A program made the translations under genes and the position numbers. A stretch of 35,325 nucleotides of DNA from a virus. Within the stretch, counting starts at the first letter, position 1. Every line of letters starts with the position of its first letter. Below the pieces are notes generated by a model. The model was not told the DNA's origin. It made no database searches and saw only the letters and a list, made by a program, of their open reading frames with translations. The stretch covers positions 1 to 35,325 of the IMG/VR virus record IMGVR_UViG_3300044776_000065; one strand, 5' to 3'. Of this stretch, positions 1-8,316 are shown piece after piece.

Positions 1-970
1 TTGTTACCGCTGTGCTAGCCGCACTCCAGACAAAGTTAGCGTGCCAGCTCACCGTGCGGGGCCCGATAGCACTGGTGGAAGCAAACGAAGCTAAGTAGGA
101 CCTCCCCACGATGGGATTGACTAGGTTGATCGTTGTCGTTTGATCCAGAGAGCAGTAGAAGTTTCGGTAGCGAGACCCGTCCATATTGAGCGTCGCACCC
201 GGAGAAGCATAAACCCCAAACTCAGACGTATCCCCGGCCGCTCTAAGCAATCCCGTCATCCTCCAGTTGCCGGACCCTTCTGAAAGGAAAGTTGCTACGT
301 CACCCGCTTCCGTCACAATACTGGTGGCGTTGGGCAGGATCAAACTGGTGGCGTTGTGCGTGAGCGTTAGAATTCCACTGAACTCAACTACGCGCCGGGT
401 CCCAGCTTGCACAGTGCCCAGCCCCGTAATCGTTGTGGTCCCAGTCACCACCACATAATTGCCCGTTGCGGCTCCGATATCAGTTGTGGTTGCGCTAGCA
501 ATGTCCGCCCCTTTAGCTTCCGCAATCTGCCCCGTCATGTTGCCACCCGCTTTGGGCAAGGCTGCGTTGGCCGTAGCTTGTGCCGCTGTCGATACAGCTT
601 CGGCTACAGCAGCGCTAGCTTGGGCAGCCAGGGCCGCCGCTAGCGCACCCGCTACCTCACTCGCCTCCAAGCTTCCCAACAGTTGCCAGCCTCGCTGCTC
701 CGTTTCATCTACGGGAAAGTCCGGGATAATAAGCCCGGGAGAAGACTCAATTTCCGTAGACTCTTGCAGCTGGTAAAATGAAACCACCCCGCCGATAACG
801 ACTAGGATGTTGGTGCCGGTTTCAATCCCCGTGCAGTTCACGCCGTCTAAGTTGCCCGGACCGCCGCCGGTAAGCCCTGTTACGCTCCACAGCGGCGTGG
901 AGCGCAGGGCTTGGTCCACCGCTGCGTCGACTTCTGCCCCGATGTGAATGGAAGAATAGGGAACACTCAT
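1..970 (-). CDS. Tail fibre / tail-tip protein, incomplete (C-terminus outside window)
   Basis: An open minus-strand frame starts at the ATG at 968-970 and runs without a stop to base 1, giving about 323 residues of an unfinished protein. It begins MSVPYSSIHIGAEVD. A short alanine-rich helical stretch (around residues 105-135, many AQA/AAA runs) is followed by a beta-rich part containing TATGNYVVVTGTTTITGLG and NATSLILPNATSIVTEAGD. That layout is common in phage fibre shafts and tail-needle-like proteins. It lies 5 bp after the distal-tail gene, the usual place for a host-recognition fibre. No receptor-binding tip is visible because the gene leaves the window. Seen: reading frame, composition and position. 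Inferred: role in adsorption. A baseplate accessory protein is the main alternative. Confidence 0.75.
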   Translation of the reverse strand, partial: MSVPYSSIHIGAEVDAAVDQALRSTPLWSVTGLTGGGPGNLDGVNCTGIETGTNILVVIGGVVSFYQLQESTEIESSPGLIIPDFPVDETEQRGWQLLGSLEASEVAGALAAALAAQASAAVAEAVSTAAQATANAALPKAGGNMTGQIAEAKGADIASATTTDIGAATGNYVVVTGTTTITGLGTVQAGTRRVVEFSGILTLTHNATSLILPNATSIVTEAGDVATFLSEGSGNWRMTGLLRAAGDTSEFGVYASPGATLNMDGSRYRNFYCSLDQTTTINLVNPIVGRSYLASFASTSAIGPRTVSWHANFVWSAASTAVT

Positions 971-975
971 AAATT

Positions 976-1494
976 TTATGTGCTGACTTGAAACTCGTAG
1001 CCTTCGGACGTATTAAAAGGAACGTAGCCGTCGGAGTCCGTTTCGTCTATAACTTGGAAGGAGCTCACTCCCACCAGCACCGCGGGAGTGAGCTCCTCCA
1101 CCTTCTCCAGCAGTTCCAGCCGGGAAGACACGGCCCACAGACCCTCCATAAACTCAGCCGAGTAGCCACCGACAAAGCGCACCAGCCAAGTGGAGAGGGC
1201 GCTGTTCTTTGGGTAGCGCAGCTCAATTCCAAAGGCGGAGGATCCGTTGCCCAACGTGGATTCGAAGAACGTCCGCAGATCCGCCAGCTCTGCGTCCGCC
1301 AGCCGCCAGGAAACCGAAGCGGCCACGTAGTATTTGCTGAACCGCGAGCGGCGGGCGTAGGGACCGCCCTCCAGCGAGCTGATGATGGTAGAGTTGCGGT
1401 TAGCCCCGCCGTAATCCACATAGGGCAAGGGCAACAGGGCGCCGTCGCTCCCGCTCCCGTCTGGCCACACAATATCAATTTGGATTTGGCTCAT
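976..1494 (-). CDS. Distal tail / minor tail protein
   Basis: A 172-residue protein directly after the tape measure, with an ATGA-type overlap (1491-1494) that couples their translation. It is beta-rich with few charged runs. The segment VSWRLADAELADLRTFFES resembles the 'W-x-L-t-x-x-E...F..FF' core of small phage minor tail proteins that sit at the tail tip. A matching start (MSQIQIDIVWPDG) and the position between tape measure and fibre support a distal-tail or hub-adaptor role. No enzyme motif is seen. The assignment rests mainly on gene order plus this fold-like pattern; the exact family is not certain. Confidence 0.65.
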   Translation of the reverse strand: MSQIQIDIVWPDGSGSDGALLPLPYVDYGGANRNSTIISSLEGGPYARRSRFSKYYVAASVSWRLADAELADLRTFFESTLGNGSSAFGIELRYPKNSALSTWLVRFVGGYSAEFMEGLWAVSSRLELLEKVEELTPAVLVGVSSFQVIDETDSDGYVPFNTSEGYEFQVST

Positions 1495-4103
1495 GCTCTG
1501 CCGCGCTTTAAGCCGAAGGACTTTTCCATCGCTTGAGAAACGGATCCCACTCCATCCCGGATGTCGCCACCGATTTCAGTCTTTACACGCCGGATTACAA
1601 CTTCAATCACTTTCTCCCGCCCGTCCTGCTTCTCGGTCACACGGGATTGCGCGTCCGTATAGTTGTTGATCACAACCCGCACGGGCTGCCCGCCCAGCTG
1701 CCCGTTGGGAATGATGCTGCCCAGCACAGCGGGAGCAAACAACTCGGGCCCTTTCTCTCCCACCAAGTAAGTGCTCCCCGGAGCCACAGGGCCGCCCATT
1801 GCCTTGGGCCCCGCAAAGACTAGCTCAACTGATTTAATGGAGGAGACAATGGACGCCGTGGCTGCCATCACGGAGGCCGCAGCCACTAAGTTAGAAGGCC
1901 AGGGCAAGCTAAAGGCGCCCGCAATGCCCTGGGCGATCTTCACTGTAGCGTCGGCGATGGCAAAAGCTTTGGAGGCAGCGAACATAACTTTATACATCGC
2001 CGACTGTTCGCCTCCCAAGTCCTTGGCCATCGAAGACATGCTTTCAAATATTGACTGCCCGGCTTGCAGCGCTACCGAGGCTTGCTTGAGTTGCAACTGA
2101 ATGAGGCGGTCCGTATAGGCTTTAAGAATTTCCTCCTTGGACTTTTGGATTCCTGTGAACTGGGCTATTTCTTTGTCGCCCATTGCTTTGAGCATTTCCA
2201 AGCGGCTCTCAATGTCTTTCTGCTCCTCTTTGATCGCCGTGGTCCCGGCATCAAATTCACTACCCATCCCCAAGCCCACTTTCATTTTGGGCTGCATCAT
2301 CTTGTCGATGAGCTTCTGGTCCACACCTAGCTTCTTCAGCAGCGCTTGCTCATCCTTGCCGGCCAGTCCCATCTTCTCCAGCGGAGACTCGGCGTGGCCC
2401 ATCAGCTTCATGACATCCATGAAGGCTTGAGATGCACGCTTTGCTTTGGCAGCGGCTGCGTCGGTCGCGGCCGCTGCGTCGTCCATTGCTTTCTTAAAGC
2501 CATCTACCGTATCAGTGACTTTCTCCAGCCCCTTCTTTGCATCCGCCGCCCCTTTAACAACCGGAACGAAAAGTTTGATGTGGGTATCCAGCAGCTTGTT
2601 CCAGTGCGCCGCTAGCTCTTCAGCCGTTTCCGCAACGGATCCCGCTATGTTGTTCAGCGGCCCTTGCACTTGCCCAGCCATGTCTTTGAGCGCGATGTTG
2701 GCGCCCAAGATGTCTCCATGCAACAAAGCGAAGGCTACCCGCGGGCCTGCGCTAGCTGCGGATAGAGCAACTTTTAGCTTATCCACAGCGCTTAGCAGCT
2801 CGTGGACGATAAGCGTTGAAATGGATTTAAGCCCAAACCAAATCACAGCTAGCGCTTGCCCCAAATACTTGGCCGCTTCCACCAGCGACGTGAAGGCAGC
2901 GGTGACGGATCCCGACTCCTTTTCCGCCGCGGCCAGTGACTTAGCTGTCTCCTTCAGCATGTCATTTACGGCGAGCAGTGCGGGCGCTAGCCCTTCGCCC
3001 ACTGTGATCAGCAAGTCCTTGAAATTATTCCAAGTTATGATGAGCTGGGAAGAAACGGTTTTGTAGCGGATCTCCGCCTCCTTCGCTAGCGCCGTGTTTT
3101 CCTTCCATGCCTTTGTCCCTTCGGCCGTGGCTCTAGTAAACAGGCCGCTGGCTCCCGCTGCCCGGGTCAGCACGTCCGCCACGTTGCGCCCGTCCAATCC
3201 CAACCGGTCCAGCACACTAAAAATCTCTTGCCCGGCATCGTTGCTTTGCTTCAGCCCAGTCAAGAACAGAGCCAGCGTTCCCACCACATCCTTTTTGAAA
3301 GAGGCTTGGAAGCGCTCCGCTGATACGCCGGCCACTTCCGCAAAGTCCGCTAGCTTTTCATTCCCGGTGGCAACGGACTTGGCCATCTCCCGCATTACAA
3401 AGCTAATTGCTGATCCACCTTGCTCCGCATTGATCTTAACGGAGCTGAGCGCTGTGGCCACACCCAGGATTTCGGCCTGCGTAAGCTTGAGCATGGACCC
3501 GGCGCCAGCAATGCGCAGCGCCATAGAAGTGATATCCTGCTCCGTGCCGTTGAACTTATTTCCCAACGCTACCAGGGCGGACCCCAGCCGGTCGAAGTCC
3601 TTGGCGGACATTTCCGTGATGGTAGCTAAACCCGCTAGGTCCGAGGCGGCTTGCTGGCTGGATAAGTTCGTCGCTACTCCCAAGTCCACCATTGTCCTAG
3701 TGAACTTCTCCATGTCTTCCACTTTGATCCCCAGCTGTCCCGCCGCTTCCGCTACGCTGTTGATTTCATTTACGTTGACCGGAATATTCTTGCTCATCTC
3801 CCGAAGCGTAGTGGAAAGCTTGGCAAACTCAGCCCCCGTAGCGTCCACCGTCTTGCGCACCCCAGTAAAGGAGTCCTCGAACTTGGAGAATTCCCGCAGG
3901 GCCACGGCGCCCATAGCTACTAGGGCGCCGGTAGCGCCCAGCGACAGGAGCTTAACGGAAGCGAGCATTCGGGCGGACCCGCCTCCCACAGCCAGCTCCG
4001 CTTCGTGCATCCCTTTGACGAGCTGGGAGGAGTCGGCTGTGAGCTTGACAAACAAGCTGCCCAAGCTCCCGCCCGCAGCCATGCCTAGCAAATCTCCAAT
4101 CAT
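1491..4103 (-). CDS. Tail tape measure protein
   Basis: An 870-residue protein, by far the longest in the tail block, starting immediately after the chaperone T-frame stop (TAA then ATG). Residues roughly 75-335 match the TP901-type tape-measure core: FEDSFTGVRKTVDATGAEF, then VNEINSVAEAAGQLGIK, then NLSSQQAASDLAGLATI. Hydrophobic stretches occur near residues 48-70, about 415-435, and about 725-765 (IAQGIAGAFSLPW onward), as expected for a protein released into the host membrane. The C-terminal part contains GGPVAPGSTYLVGEKGPELF, a common tape-measure tail motif. The length suggests a tail of very roughly 130 nm using the usual 1.5 angstrom per residue. It acts as the ruler inside the tail tube and aids DNA passage. 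Confidence 0.95.
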   Translation of the reverse strand: MIGDLLGMAAGGSLGSLFVKLTADSSQLVKGMHEAELAVGGGSARMLASVKLLSLGATGALVAMGAVALREFSKFEDSFTGVRKTVDATGAEFAKLSTTLREMSKNIPVNVNEINSVAEAAGQLGIKVEDMEKFTRTMVDLGVATNLSSQQAASDLAGLATITEMSAKDFDRLGSALVALGNKFNGTEQDITSMALRIAGAGSMLKLTQAEILGVATALSSVKINAEQGGSAISFVMREMAKSVATGNEKLADFAEVAGVSAERFQASFKKDVVGTLALFLTGLKQSNDAGQEIFSVLDRLGLDGRNVADVLTRAAGASGLFTRATAEGTKAWKENTALAKEAEIRYKTVSSQLIITWNNFKDLLITVGEGLAPALLAVNDMLKETAKSLAAAEKESGSVTAAFTSLVEAAKYLGQALAVIWFGLKSISTLIVHELLSAVDKLKVALSAASAGPRVAFALLHGDILGANIALKDMAGQVQGPLNNIAGSVAETAEELAAHWNKLLDTHIKLFVPVVKGAADAKKGLEKVTDTVDGFKKAMDDAAAATDAAAAKAKRASQAFMDVMKLMGHAESPLEKMGLAGKDEQALLKKLGVDQKLIDKMMQPKMKVGLGMGSEFDAGTTAIKEEQKDIESRLEMLKAMGDKEIAQFTGIQKSKEEILKAYTDRLIQLQLKQASVALQAGQSIFESMSSMAKDLGGEQSAMYKVMFAASKAFAIADATVKIAQGIAGAFSLPWPSNLVAAASVMAATASIVSSIKSVELVFAGPKAMGGPVAPGSTYLVGEKGPELFAPAVLGSIIPNGQLGGQPVRVVINNYTDAQSRVTEKQDGREKVIEVVIRRVKTEIGGDIRDGVGSVSQAMEKSFGLKRGRA

Positions 4104-4382
4104 TTAGTTGTGCTTTCCTTTTACATCCACGCCCAGGAAGGAAGCCCAGGCTGCCTTCGACTTCTGCCCACGCTCCTGCGCTTCCTCCGTAGCCGAGGCC
4201 ACGACTAGCAAGAAATCACTCACCTTAATCTTGTTGGGTTCCTTTGCGATGGCCCGCCGGGACTCGGCTGCCACTTGCGCCAGATACCAGTCCTGCTTGG
4301 AGTGAAGGAGTAAGAACTCTTTCCACTCCAAAAACTCGCTGATGGGCATCCGGCTTTTAAGCTCATGGACTGGGATCTGCAA
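4104..4382 (-). CDS. Tail assembly chaperone, downstream (T-like) frame
   Basis: The nominal start is a TTG at 4382, but this reading frame stays open upstream to the A-run at 4427-4433. The upstream 15 codons read SLTGERLSWFKLASH and flow into LQIPVHELKSRMPISEF. This is the typical W/F-x-x-LA...L...M...E-F/L-x-W pattern of lambda-gpT-like chaperone extensions. The product is therefore most likely made as a C-terminal extension of the preceding gene by -1 frameshifting, giving a fusion of about 229 residues, rather than from its own start. Known role of the family: the G and GT proteins load tail-tube subunits on the tape measure, and they are absent from the virion. The gene ends directly before the tape-measure ATG. 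Confidence 0.85.
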   Translation of the reverse strand: MQIPVHELKSRMPISEFLEWKEFLLLHSKQDWYLAQVAAESRRAIAKEPNKIKVSDFLLVVASATEEAQERGQKSKAAWASFLGVDVKGKHN

Positions 4383-4388
4383 GTGGGA

Positions 4389-4433
4389 GGCTAGCTTGAA
4401 CCAGCTTAGCCTTTCCCCGGTTAGGCTTTTTTT
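4389..4433 (-). promoter_or_regulatory. Programmed -1 frameshift site of the tail chaperone genes
   Basis: On the minus strand the heptamer A AAA AAA (4433-4427) is in the correct phase of the G-like gene and is followed by GCC TAA. A -1 slip continues into SLTGERLSWFKLASH of the T-like frame. Downstream, after about 15 nt, GGCTAAGCT (4411-4403) can pair with AGCTAGCC (4396-4389). This gives an 8-bp stem with one bulged A and a 6-nt loop. A smaller AGCCT/AGGCT stem sits closer to the slip site. Either may stimulate slippage; efficiency cannot be judged from sequence. Confidence 0.85.
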
Positions 4434-4792
4434 GCTTCATCAGCCACATCCTCCTTCGTTGTATTAAGCTTGTTCAACTTCTGCGCTTCATCAAACAAGC
4501 CCGACACCACTCCGGCGGGCCAACGCTGGATCACGTCCTTAGAAACCAAAAGCCCTTCCGAGTCGTAAAGACAGTTGGCCAAGAGCGACGCTTGCAGCCC
4601 GTCGAACTTCCGGATCCCAGCGAACTGGCCCGCGGAGTTGACTTTCATCCGATCGCCTAGCTGATCCAAGTATTTGTCCCGGGCGCTGGACATCATCTCC
4701 CGCAGCTCGTAGTGGATTTCCTTCCCGTCTTCCCCTTCCAAAACCACAGGGAGCGTGCCGACAACCAAACGGAATCTCATGGGTTCGCTCAT
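4421..4792 (-). CDS. Tail assembly chaperone, upstream (G-like) frame
   Basis: A 123-residue protein between tail tube and tape measure, the classic position for the lambda gpG equivalent. It starts MSEPMRFRLVVG (an internal Met5 is an alternative start) and is acidic and helical, with a lysine-rich end ...EAKKA. The last codons read GCA AAA AAA GCC TAA, so a -1 slippery heptamer A AAA AAA lies just before the stop. Slippage there joins the T-like frame below. No strong Shine-Dalgarno sequence precedes the ATG. It is expected to be the abundant short chaperone form. Confidence 0.85.
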   Translation of the reverse strand: MSEPMRFRLVVGTLPVVLEGEDGKEIHYELREMMSSARDKYLDQLGDRMKVNSAGQFAGIRKFDGLQASLLANCLYDSEGLLVSKDVIQRWPAGVVSGLFDEAQKLNKLNTTKEDVADEAKKA

Positions 4793-4883
4793 AATAGTGT
4801 GAGGTAGCGGACCCCAGGCTTACACTGGGCTGGGTAGTTTAGATCCTGCCACTAGAGCTGGCTAAGCTGTCCGCCATTTGAGT

Positions 4884-5330
4884 TTAGGACTCCGTAGGAC
4901 CCGTGTAGACAGGCGCCGTCTCCACCCCGTTCACGTTGCGCAAGCTGGGATGGAAAACCACAGCCGCCGTCGGTTGATCCCCTTCCTTGTGGGCGCTAGG
5001 CGTAAAGGAATCGATCCAGCCCCAATAAGTAATGGTGGACGTATCCGGGAACGTAATGGTGATGGTTTGGTTGACTTGCAGTTGCTCTATTATTTCGTCA
5101 ATGGCTTCCGTAGCGTAGGCGCAAGAGGCGCTGGCTTGACCCATCGTCTTGAGCTGCTTGGGCGCGTTGGTCCGCCAGCCGATGCTCCGCATGTTAGTGA
5201 CGTCGATCGGGCCGCCTCCGGAGATGGAGGGCGGGGTCATTTCCTTTTCGTAGAGCTTAACGAGCGGGAGGTTTTGAATGGTAAAGATGGTTGAAAAACC
5301 ATCAATAAGCATAACATTGTTCGCTGACAT
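4884..5330 (-). CDS. Major tail tube protein
   Basis: A 148-residue beta-rich protein. The central motifs are NMRSIGWRTNAPKQLKTMG, then INQ-like QVNQTITITFPDTSTITYW, and SFTPSAHKEGDQPTAAVVF. Together they match a common siphovirus tail-tube family with the pattern 'R-x-x-W-R-T...VNQ-x-I-T-V-x-F-P-D...W-G...F-x-P...EGEQP'. It precedes the chaperone genes as in lambda-like tail operons and follows the tail terminator by only 3 bp. Expected function: polymerises into the hollow tail tube around the tape measure. The 91-bp gap after it (4793-4883) contains no gene that I can see. Confidence 0.85.
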   Translation of the reverse strand: MSANNVMLIDGFSTIFTIQNLPLVKLYEKEMTPPSISGGGPIDVTNMRSIGWRTNAPKQLKTMGQASASCAYATEAIDEIIEQLQVNQTITITFPDTSTITYWGWIDSFTPSAHKEGDQPTAAVVFHPSLRNVNGVETAPVYTGPTES

Positions 5331-5333
5331 ATT

Positions 5334-6329
5334 TTATCCTTTCTCAATAGTGACTACTGCGTTGACTGTGAAGTGGTGCCGGCGCCGGCCGCCCTCTTCT
5401 TCTATTCCTGCGGGAATGATATCTCCCGTGCGTGACACGTTCAGCAGAGTGTAGGCTTCCGCGGAGGACAGGGCCACAAGAACTTTGTGCAGCGCGTCCA
5501 GCCCCACTGCGATCATTTTGGCCTTCACCCAAACCTCAGGATAGGAGAGTCCCCGCACCCGGATTTGAATACCCTCATGGACAATCTGCCTCCCCGTCCG
5601 CATGATCCGGCCATCCGGGATTCCAGCAGTATCGTAGACGCAAAGGGCATTGTCTGGAGTATCGGGAAGAAACCCTACGTAGGTAACCCACTTGCCCGCG
5701 GAAGCTGATAACCCTAAGTCTAGCAAGAGCTGGCGGACAATATCCGCCGGGGAGCTTCGGAAGGAAGAGTCCAACACCAGCCCGCGTGCGACGATTGTAT
5801 GCGGGCTTTGAACGACATCAATGGTTCCCAGGTGAATGAAGAAAGAAGAGCCGCTGCCCTCTCCCGTGTGGGCCGACTGTGTAACATCAATCGTTCCTGT
5901 GATAGCAAGCAGGGCCGTGCCACTCGCTTCCATTGTATGAGCGGACTGAGTAACGGTAATCGTGCCAGTGAAGACTTCGACTCCGGCCAATGCTCCCGTA
6001 TGCGGACTTTGAACTACGTTTATCGTTCCTGTGATAGCAAGCAGAGCTGTGCCACTTGCTTCCATTGTGTGAGTAGACTGGATAACATCAATAGATCCAG
6101 TAAAGACTTCAACTCCGGCCAATGCTCCCGTGTGGGCGGATTGGGTGACGGCAATCGTCCCAGTAAAAACTAGAAAAGTGGACCCGCTAGCTGCTAATGT
6201 ATGAGCGGACTGAGTAACGGTGATCGTGCCAGTAAATATCTTCTCGTCGAGCGCAATTGGACCGGCCTGGGCTTGACGAGCCCCTGTTAGATTGACTGCG
6301 ATTGGACCGGCTTGAGCTTGGCGGCTCAT
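5334..6329 (-). CDS. Tail terminator / minor capsid protein with N-terminal tandem-repeat domain
   Basis: A 331-residue protein in two parts. The N-terminal half starts with two RQAQAGPIA units, then carries seven imperfect repeats of about 21-24 residues, each of the form F/I-T-G-T-I-x-V-x-Q-S-x-H-T followed by x-A-S-G or GALAGVEV. From about residue 190 the C-terminal half begins FRSSPADIVRQLLLDLGL and contains PDTPDNALCVYDTAG and GIQIRVRGLSYPEVW. This matches small tail-terminator/minor capsid proteins of siphoviruses that cap the tail tube at the head junction. The terminator part alone is the usual size of the family (about 140 residues), so the repeats are an added domain, probably exposed on the virion. 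It sits just before the tail tube gene. Confidence 0.75.
   Translation of the reverse strand: MSRQAQAGPIAVNLTGARQAQAGPIALDEKIFTGTITVTQSAHTLAASGSTFLVFTGTIAVTQSAHTGALAGVEVFTGSIDVIQSTHTMEASGTALLAITGTINVVQSPHTGALAGVEVFTGTITVTQSAHTMEASGTALLAITGTIDVTQSAHTGEGSGSSFFIHLGTIDVVQSPHTIVARGLVLDSSFRSSPADIVRQLLLDLGLSASAGKWVTYVGFLPDTPDNALCVYDTAGIPDGRIMRTGRQIVHEGIQIRVRGLSYPEVWVKAKMIAVGLDALHKVLVALSSAEAYTLLNVSRTGDIIPAGIEEEGGRRRHHFTVNAVVTIEKG
5799..6250 (-). repeat. Tandem coding repeats in the tail terminator gene
   Basis: The seven peptide repeats are also visible in DNA. A higher-order unit of 132 bp (two peptide repeats, 44 residues) recurs: the stretch beginning at 5893 (plus-strand GTTCCTGTGATAGCAAGCAG) recurs at 6025, and the following GACTCCGGCCAATGCTCCCGT-like segment recurs at about 5981 and 6113. 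The high identity suggests recent duplication by unequal recombination or slippage, so copy number may vary between isolates. Confidence 0.85.
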
Positions 6330-6330
6330 T

Positions 6331-7839
6331 TTACGTTAGCTCTGCTTTCATACCGACGTAGCTGGTGAATGATTGCTTGGCTGTTTTCACGCGCCAATAA
6401 ATGAAGCCCTTGCCGGTTGGAGTAAACGTCACTCCGAGCTTGTAACGGCGGGCGGCTGTAAACACGGCACTCCCGTCCGTGATCGCGTCACCATCGGCTG
6501 CTGTTGAATATCCTCCTGGTTCACTGCCCGAAGAGGTCCCTGCCGTTGTGCAAAAGAAAATACGCCCTGGATTGGAAGCAACTTTTCTTACATCGGTTAG
6601 AGCGTAAGCGGTTGAATTTGCCCTTGCCGTTACCAATGAATCCCAAGCGTTGCTCGTGTCAGTATCCTGATTGGCTGGCGTAGCCATAATATTAGCCGCA
6701 CGGTCTTGGATAAACACTCCCAACGGATACCCTGAAGTTCCGGGATAGAGCACTTCAACCCACTGATCGGCGTCTGTAATGGCAGCAGGCCCTCCGCTGT
6801 TGATCGCTGAGATATTGAGCGTGATCGCGCTAGTAGACTCGTTCCAAATCGCCTGCCAGCCGGTCATCAGAGAGGAAAAGAATTGGGTGTTAGCCGTTGT
6901 GACGACCTTGCGACAGAAGGGCGTTGTGCCGTCTGATGCTCCGCCCGTGCGGATGATGGTGGTCTCTTGGGTGATCGTCCCTTGGTAAGTCTGCTTGTAG
7001 TAAACGTAATTCGTATTGCCGCTGTCGCAGTTGACACACTCGACTTCAGTTCCTCCTTGGCCAGCGACGGCGCCCGTAGTGATGGCGACGGACGCGCCGA
7101 GTTTGCAGTCTTGAAAATAATAGGAGTTGAAACTGTTCTGCCCGACGTCCACCAAACTCTTGCCAGATCCCAAAGCTGAAAGGTCAACGCCGATGATTGT
7201 TGCGGGCGCGTTGTTAGCCGCTGCCGGTGTGTAGAAAAGAATCGTCGGAACCGATCCGAGAGTGGCGGATGGCGTATTCGTCCAAAAGAGTCGGGCACGG
7301 TTTGCAATCCCCTGTCCGACTGCCGCGAAAGAGACGGTGGTGTTGACTAGCTCTACAAGCTGATCGTCCGAGAGAACGCTAGACACTCCGATAAGTATCC
7401 GCGAGGCCGCCGCTGTATTAACCAGCCTCAATGAGCAGGTATCGAATTTGACAAAACCGGGAACAGTCGCTGAAGCCAGAGGATTAAGATTGGCCGCCGA
7501 TGACCCTGTCCCAGCGTTGAATATGATGCCGTAAAAGTAAACGAATCCCCCGATCACTATCGAAAAGGCGCCTGTGGTTGTGATCGTGGCTGTCGAAGCC
7601 AAGGCGGTTGGCGGAGCAGCCCCGTCATTGACGCACAAAACTCGGCACGGTGCAGCCGCCGTTCCAGGCGAAGTCAAGGTCATGGACGAAGCTTGTGTTT
7701 CAGCGTGCTGATGCGATACCCAAAAAGTATCGCCTGCGGCTCTAGCCGCCAGCGCCGCTGCTAGCGTCGTGTAAGCGTTAGCCCAACTAGAGCCGTCTGC
7801 TGCTCCAGCTGCGCCCGACTTCACATAGTAATTCGACAT
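6331..7839 (-). CDS. Beta-rich virion-associated protein of unknown function
   Basis: A 502-residue protein starting MSNYYVKSGAAGAADGSSWANAY. This 'YYV-x-x-G-x-G-DG-x-SW-x-NA' opening is typical of right-handed parallel beta-helix proteins. The middle is rich in Thr, Ala, Ser and Gly with short beta repeats. The end carries GRIFFCTTAGTSSGSEP, a pattern common in phage carbohydrate-binding or fibre-associated modules, then RRYKLGVTFTPTGKGF. No catalytic acid triad can be assigned by eye. It lies 1 bp from the tail terminator gene and shares its operon. It may be a head-tail or tail-surface decoration, or an accessory fibre; the function is not established. Confidence 0.6.
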   Translation of the reverse strand: MSNYYVKSGAAGAADGSSWANAYTTLAAALAARAAGDTFWVSHQHAETQASSMTLTSPGTAAAPCRVLCVNDGAAPPTALASTATITTTGAFSIVIGGFVYFYGIIFNAGTGSSAANLNPLASATVPGFVKFDTCSLRLVNTAAASRILIGVSSVLSDDQLVELVNTTVSFAAVGQGIANRARLFWTNTPSATLGSVPTILFYTPAAANNAPATIIGVDLSALGSGKSLVDVGQNSFNSYYFQDCKLGASVAITTGAVAGQGGTEVECVNCDSGNTNYVYYKQTYQGTITQETTIIRTGGASDGTTPFCRKVVTTANTQFFSSLMTGWQAIWNESTSAITLNISAINSGGPAAITDADQWVEVLYPGTSGYPLGVFIQDRAANIMATPANQDTDTSNAWDSLVTARANSTAYALTDVRKVASNPGRIFFCTTAGTSSGSEPGGYSTAADGDAITDGSAVFTAARRYKLGVTFTPTGKGFIYWRVKTAKQSFTSYVGMKAELT

Positions 7840-7840
7840 C

Positions 7841-8314
7841 TCATTCTCCTTGCGCTGCGAGCACTGCCATCCAATCTCCCCGCAGCGTGTTCAGCTTCGC
7901 GTAAAGGGTGTTGTATTGCGTAACGTTGATCCCGAAAGCCGTCCGCACAATGGCCGGCGTAATGAAGCCCGCATCGATCTTATCCAGCAGCCAAGTTGCC
8001 AGCCGCGCACACTGCTCTTGAGAGGATCCCAAATAGACAGCCCGAAAGTAAGCGGCCAGTTGCGCAGCCGTTGCGTAGTGCAGAACGATTGCTCCCGGAA
8101 GCAACTGATTGACGATGCGAGCGCACTCCTCATCCGGTTGCTGCGCGGCGATGGCGGCTTTGCGAGCTGCCAGCACTGCATCAAAGTCGTCCCCTACGGA
8201 AGCCAGGTAAGTGAACACGTAAGTTTGGTTAAACCCATCCGTATGGGTTTCGGTAACATAGCGGCGCCCATCCACTTGGATCGCACCCAAGATGAATGTG
8301 GAAGTGAGTGCCAT
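7841..8314 (-). CDS. Hypothetical phage structural-region protein
   Basis: A 157-residue protein, start ATG at 8314, two bases after the stop of its upstream neighbour. The N-terminus has GAIQVDGRRYVTETHTDG and then TYLASVGDDFDAVLAARKAAI. This is a pattern seen in small proteins found near phage neck and tail genes. The rest is helical (LLDKIDAGFITPAIVRTAFG, near a pattern for small helical adaptor domains). No known catalytic residues or membrane segment are visible. The role is unknown; position suggests a virion or assembly component. Confidence 0.6.
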   Translation of the reverse strand: MALTSTFILGAIQVDGRRYVTETHTDGFNQTYVFTYLASVGDDFDAVLAARKAAIAAQQPDEECARIVNQLLPGAIVLHYATAAQLAAYFRAVYLGSSQEQCARLATWLLDKIDAGFITPAIVRTAFGINVTQYNTLYAKLNTLRGDWMAVLAAQGE

Positions 8315-8316
8315 TT

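Noticed and set aside
459-776. Alanine-rich plus-strand frame near the left edge
   Set aside because: Antisense shadow of the alanine-rich coil in the tail fibre gene, which is open through the whole left edge on the minus strand.
3094-4107. 337-codon open frame on the plus strand
   Set aside because: Lies wholly antisense to the tape measure gene; composition (Ser/Ala/Pro-rich) is that of a reverse-complement shadow, and all convincing genes are on the other strand.
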